Source: DASUMP01 sp036277635
Lineage (GTDB): Bacteria > Actinomycetota > Acidimicrobiia > IMCC26256 > PALSA-610
NCBI GenBank assembly: GCA_036277635.1
Contig: DASUMP010000170.1
Coordinates: forward strand, 1 to 8,112
DNA: 8,112 nucleotides
Reading direction: 5' to 3'
Positions 5,690-8,112 of the stretch are shown piece after piece; position 1 is the first letter of the stretch, and each line of letters opens with the position of its first letter. A program made the position numbers and the translations under genes. The notes under the pieces were generated by a model. That model was not told the DNA's origin and did no database searches. It worked only from the letters and a program-made list of their open reading frames with translations.

Positions 5690-6183
5690 CCTTCTTCACC
5701 GACGCGAACCGCGCACGCGCGCGCGAGATCGTCGCGTCGTACCCAGCCGCGAAGTCGGCGATCCTCCCGCTCGCGCATCTCGCGCAGGATCAGCACGGCT
5801 GGCTGTCGACCGACGCGATGGACGAGATCGCCGAGCTCGTCGGGGTGACGCCGGCCGAGGTGCAGGGGACGTGCTCCTTCTACACGATGTTCAAGCGACG
5901 CCCCTGCGGTCGGCTGCTCGTCTCGGTGTGCACCAACGTCACGTGCCTGGTCACCGGCGGACCCGAGATCCTCGAGGGGCTCGAGGCGCGCTACGGCTCC
6001 GACGACGAGGTGACCGTCGAAGAGGTCGAGTGCATCGCCGCGTGCGGTGGCGCCCCTGCGCTCCAGGTCAACTACGAGTTCCACGAACAGCTCGACGTCG
6101 AGCGCGCCGTCGCGCTCGTCGAGTCGTACAAGCGCGGCGAGCGCGTCGCCCGCACCGTCTCGGGAAGCACGGTGGCGTCGTGA
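5686..6183 (+). CDS. nuoE: NADH-quinone oxidoreductase subunit E (24 kDa, N1a cluster)
   Basis: This 165-residue thioredoxin-fold subunit carries the 2Fe-2S cluster N1a. Its four ligands are C82 and C87 (VCTNVTC) and C116 and C120 (ECIAACGGAPALQVN), the standard C-x4-C and C-x3-C arrangement. The N-terminal helical domain contains the typical AILPLAHLAQDQHGWLS (25-41) and VQGTCSFYTMF (59-69) motifs. The GTG start at 5686 overlaps the nuoD stop as GTGA, with GGGAG ten bases upstream. The tail after residue 150 is basic and variable. It binds NuoF in the NADH-oxidising module; N1a is thought to take one electron from FMN. Its stop overlaps the nuoF start. Confidence 0.97.
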   Translation: MTFFTDANRARAREIVASYPAAKSAILPLAHLAQDQHGWLSTDAMDEIAELVGVTPAEVQGTCSFYTMFKRRPCGRLLVSVCTNVTCLVTGGPEILEGLEARYGSDDEVTVEEVECIAACGGAPALQVNYEFHEQLDVERAVALVESYKRGERVARTVSGSTVAS

Positions 6184-7487
6184 CCGTGCAGGAGACGCGC
6201 ATCGTCACCCGCCGGCTCGCCGAGCGACCCGACGACTCGCACACGATCGCCGCCGCGCTCGCGACCGGTGCGTACGACACCTTCCGTCAGGTGCTCGCGA
6301 CCGGCGACCCGGCGGCCGTCGCCGAACAGGTGAAGCTGTCAGGCCTGCGCGGCCGTGGTGGCGCCGGGTTCCCGACCGCCACGAAGTGGAGCTTCCTCCC
6401 CCCCGACTCGTTCCCGCGGTACCTCGTGATCAACGGCGACGAAGGCGAGCCGTCCACGTTCAAGGACCGGATGCTGGTCGAGCGCGACCCGCACCAGCTG
6501 GTCGAAGGCATCGCCATCTCGGCGTTCGCGATCGGCTGCAACCTCGCGTTCGTCTACCTGCGCGGCGAGTTCGCGCTCGGCTACGAGCGCCTGATGGGCG
6601 CGATCGCCGACGCCCGCGCGCAGGGGTTCCTCGGAGCGAACATCCTGGGATCGGGCTTCGACCTCGACATCGTCGTGCACCGCGGCGCCGGCGCCTACAT
6701 CTGCGGAGAGGAGACCGCGCTCATCGAGAGCCTCGAAGGCGAGCGCGGGATGCCCCGCATCCGCCCGCCGTTCCCCGCCGTCGCGGGCCTGTATGCCAAG
6801 CCGACGGTCGTGAACAACGTCGAGACGATCTCGACCGTGCCGCACATCGTGCGCATGGGCGGGGAGGAGTACGCGAAGCTCGGAGTCAACCGTTCCACGG
6901 GCACGCGCATCTTCTCGTTGTCGGGGCACGTGAACCGTCCCGGCAACTACGAGGTCGAGCTCGGGATCACCTTCCGGCAGCTGATCGACGACCTGGGCGG
7001 CGGCGTCCCGAACGGCCGCTCGGTCAAGTTCTTCATCCCGGGAGGCGCGTCGTCGCAGTGGCTCACCGGACGCGACGAGCACCTCGACGCGCCGCTCGAC
7101 ATGGACTTCGTGCAGCAGACGTTCGGCGTCATGCTCGGCTCCGGTGCGGTGATGGTGTTCGACGAGACCGTCGACCCCGTGCTGGTGGCGTGGAGGCTCG
7201 CGAAGTTCTTCGCGCACGAGTCGTGCGGGAAGTGCACGCCGTGTCGCGAAGGCACCGGCTGGATCGAGAAGGTGCTCTACCGGATGTCGCACGGACTCGG
7301 TCGACCCGACGACCTCGACATGCTGCTCGACATCGGCGACAACATCTCGCCGGGGCTGAACGCGCCGTTCAGCCAGACCACGATCTGCCCCCTCGGGCCG
7401 AGCGCGGTGTCTCCGGTCGTCAGCTTGCACAACTTCTTCCGCGACGAGATCGTGGCCCGGGTCGGTTCGTCGGAGGTGTCGGCGTGA
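6180..7487 (+). CDS. nuoF: NADH-quinone oxidoreductase subunit F (51 kDa, FMN and N3 cluster)
   Basis: This 435-residue catalytic subunit oxidises NADH with FMN and passes electrons to the 4Fe-4S cluster N3. The glycine-rich GLRGRGGAGFPTATKW loop (55-70) and NGDEGEPSTFKDR (85-97) form the FMN/NADH site, followed by GAGAYICGEETALIESLEG (169-187). N3 ligands are C349, C352 and C355 (ESCGKCTPCREG) and C403 (TTICPLGPSA). A SLBB-like region spans about 245-330. Length is normal for the family. The start is placed at GTG 6180, which overlaps the nuoE stop as GTGA; a second GTG at 6186 is possible and would shorten the protein by two residues. The stop overlaps the nuoG start, keeping the NADH module genes in one coupled series. 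Confidence 0.98.
   Translation: MTVQETRIVTRRLAERPDDSHTIAAALATGAYDTFRQVLATGDPAAVAEQVKLSGLRGRGGAGFPTATKWSFLPPDSFPRYLVINGDEGEPSTFKDRMLVERDPHQLVEGIAISAFAIGCNLAFVYLRGEFALGYERLMGAIADARAQGFLGANILGSGFDLDIVVHRGAGAYICGEETALIESLEGERGMPRIRPPFPAVAGLYAKPTVVNNVETISTVPHIVRMGGEEYAKLGVNRSTGTRIFSLSGHVNRPGNYEVELGITFRQLIDDLGGGVPNGRSVKFFIPGGASSQWLTGRDEHLDAPLDMDFVQQTFGVMLGSGAVMVFDETVDPVLVAWRLAKFFAHESCGKCTPCREGTGWIEKVLYRMSHGLGRPDDLDMLLDIGDNISPGLNAPFSQTTICPLGPSAVSPVVSLHNFFRDEIVARVGSSEVSA
7472..7476 (+). promoter_or_regulatory. Ribosome binding site of nuoG
   Basis: GGAGG lies inside the last codons of nuoF, 7 bases before the GTG at 7484. It supports the choice of the overlapping GTG as the nuoG start. Confidence 0.55.
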
Positions 7488-8112
7488 CCACCACCGAACC
7501 CCGTCCCGACGCACCGCCCGCCACCGTGACCGTCACCATCGACGGGCGCGAGGTGCAGGCGAAGCCCGGCGAGCTGCTCATCAAGGTCGCGCAGGAGCAC
7601 GGCACCTACATCCCGCGCTTCTGCTGGCACGAGCGGATGAAGCCCGTGGGCATGTGCCGCATGTGCCTCGTCGAGGTGGAAGGGCAGCGCGGCTTGCCCC
7701 CCGCGTGCACCACGCCGGTCACCGACGGCATGGTGTGTCGCACCAACACCGACGCCGTGAAGAAGGTGCAGGACGGCGTCCTCGAGTTCCTGCTCGTGAA
7801 CCACCCGCTCGACTGCCCGGTGTGCGACCGCGGCGGCGAGTGCCCGCTCCAGGACCAGACGCTCGCGTTCGGCCCCGGCGAGTCGCGCTTCGTCGAGGAG
7901 AAGCGTCACTTCGAGAAGCCCATCCCGCTCAGCGACCTCGTGCTGCTCGATCGCGAGCGTTGCATCCAGTGCGCGCGCTGCACCCGGTTCGCCGACGAGA
8001 TCGCCGGCGACCCGTTGATCACGTTCGTCGATCGTGGCGACCGCACCCAGGTGCTCACGTTCCCGGACGACCCGTTCTCGTCGTACTTCTCCGGCAACAC
8101 CGTGCAGATCTG
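7484..8112 (+). CDS. nuoG: NADH-quinone oxidoreductase subunit G, N-terminal part (3' end outside window)
   Basis: The frame is open to the right edge, giving 209 residues and two bases of the next codon. It starts at a GTG overlapping the nuoF stop, with GGAGG upstream. The N-terminal ferredoxin-like domain holds 2Fe-2S cluster N1b: C47, C58, C61 and C75 (FCWHE, GMCRMC, PACTTP). Next is the His-Cys3 site of cluster N5: H107, C111, C114 and C120 (HPLDCPVCDRGGEC). Cluster N4 begins with C160, C163 and C166 (RCIQCARCTRF). The cut codon starts with TG directly after GNTVQI, where family members have the fourth N4 cysteine, so the edge falls on that ligand. The molybdopterin-oxidoreductase-like C-terminal domain and any N7 site are not visible. 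NuoG is the largest peripheral subunit and carries electrons from NuoF towards NuoI. Confidence 0.97.
   Translation, partial: MTTTEPRPDAPPATVTVTIDGREVQAKPGELLIKVAQEHGTYIPRFCWHERMKPVGMCRMCLVEVEGQRGLPPACTTPVTDGMVCRTNTDAVKKVQDGVLEFLLVNHPLDCPVCDRGGECPLQDQTLAFGPGESRFVEEKRHFEKPIPLSDLVLLDRERCIQCARCTRFADEIAGDPLITFVDRGDRTQVLTFPDDPFSSYFSGNTVQI

Noticed and set aside
6339..7514. 391-codon open frame antisense to nuoF
   Set aside because: Same shadow effect; no recognisable motif, and nuoF is complete with all cofactor ligands.
1..8112. CRISPR arrays, tRNA/rRNA genes, insertion sequences or phage genes
   Set aside because: No regularly spaced repeats, no tRNA-like cloverleaf or rRNA sequence, and no transposase or integrase motifs were seen; composition is uniform across the window.

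Overview
This is a very GC-rich window with almost exclusively G/C-ending codons, frequent GTG/TTG starts and compact overlapping genes. It carries a type I NADH dehydrogenase (nuo) operon whose upstream neighbour is a geranylgeranyl-reductase-family gene. That combination points to an actinobacterium (Actinomycetota), perhaps an Acidimicrobiia-like lineage. The lineage guess comes from protein style and synteny recalled from memory, not from a search.

Layout. (1) Bases 2-667, plus strand: the 3' part of an FAD-dependent geranylgeranyl-reductase-like gene, cut by the left edge. (2) Bases 678-1007, plus strand: a small unrecognised protein with an N-terminal CxxC; its 3' end overlaps antisense with the next gene. 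(3) Bases 938-2630, minus strand: a tight three-gene cluster, in transcription order a PAP2-family phosphatase, a 74-residue two-helix membrane protein, and a YdjM/DUF457-like membrane metal-dependent hydrolase. The two junctions are 4-base GTGA overlaps. (4) Bases 2631-2807: the divergent promoter region. (5) Bases 2808-8112, plus strand: nuoA, nuoB, nuoC, nuoD, nuoE, nuoF and the start of nuoG, which runs off the right edge.

How the genes work together. NuoE, NuoF and NuoG form the NADH-oxidising arm: FMN in NuoF, with iron-sulfur clusters N1a in NuoE, N3 in NuoF and N1b, N5 and N4 in NuoG. NuoB (cluster N2), NuoC and NuoD form the connecting and quinone-reducing part, and NuoA is the first membrane-arm subunit. 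All cluster ligands that should lie inside the window are present, so the complex looks functional. The quinone in such organisms is normally menaquinone. The upstream reductase could saturate its isoprenoid side chain, as mycobacterial MenJ does, which would explain the linkage. The minus-strand cluster sits between this reductase and nuoA. All three of its products are predicted membrane proteins, and a role in lipid or polyprenyl-phosphate metabolism is possible but unproven.

The nuo part is ordinary. The less explained material is the minus-strand membrane cluster, where the hydrolase has a repeated AH-x2-x-D motif and the phosphatase has a possible leaderless start. The small CxxC gene is also unexplained and contains a sharply localised patch of A/T-ending codons.
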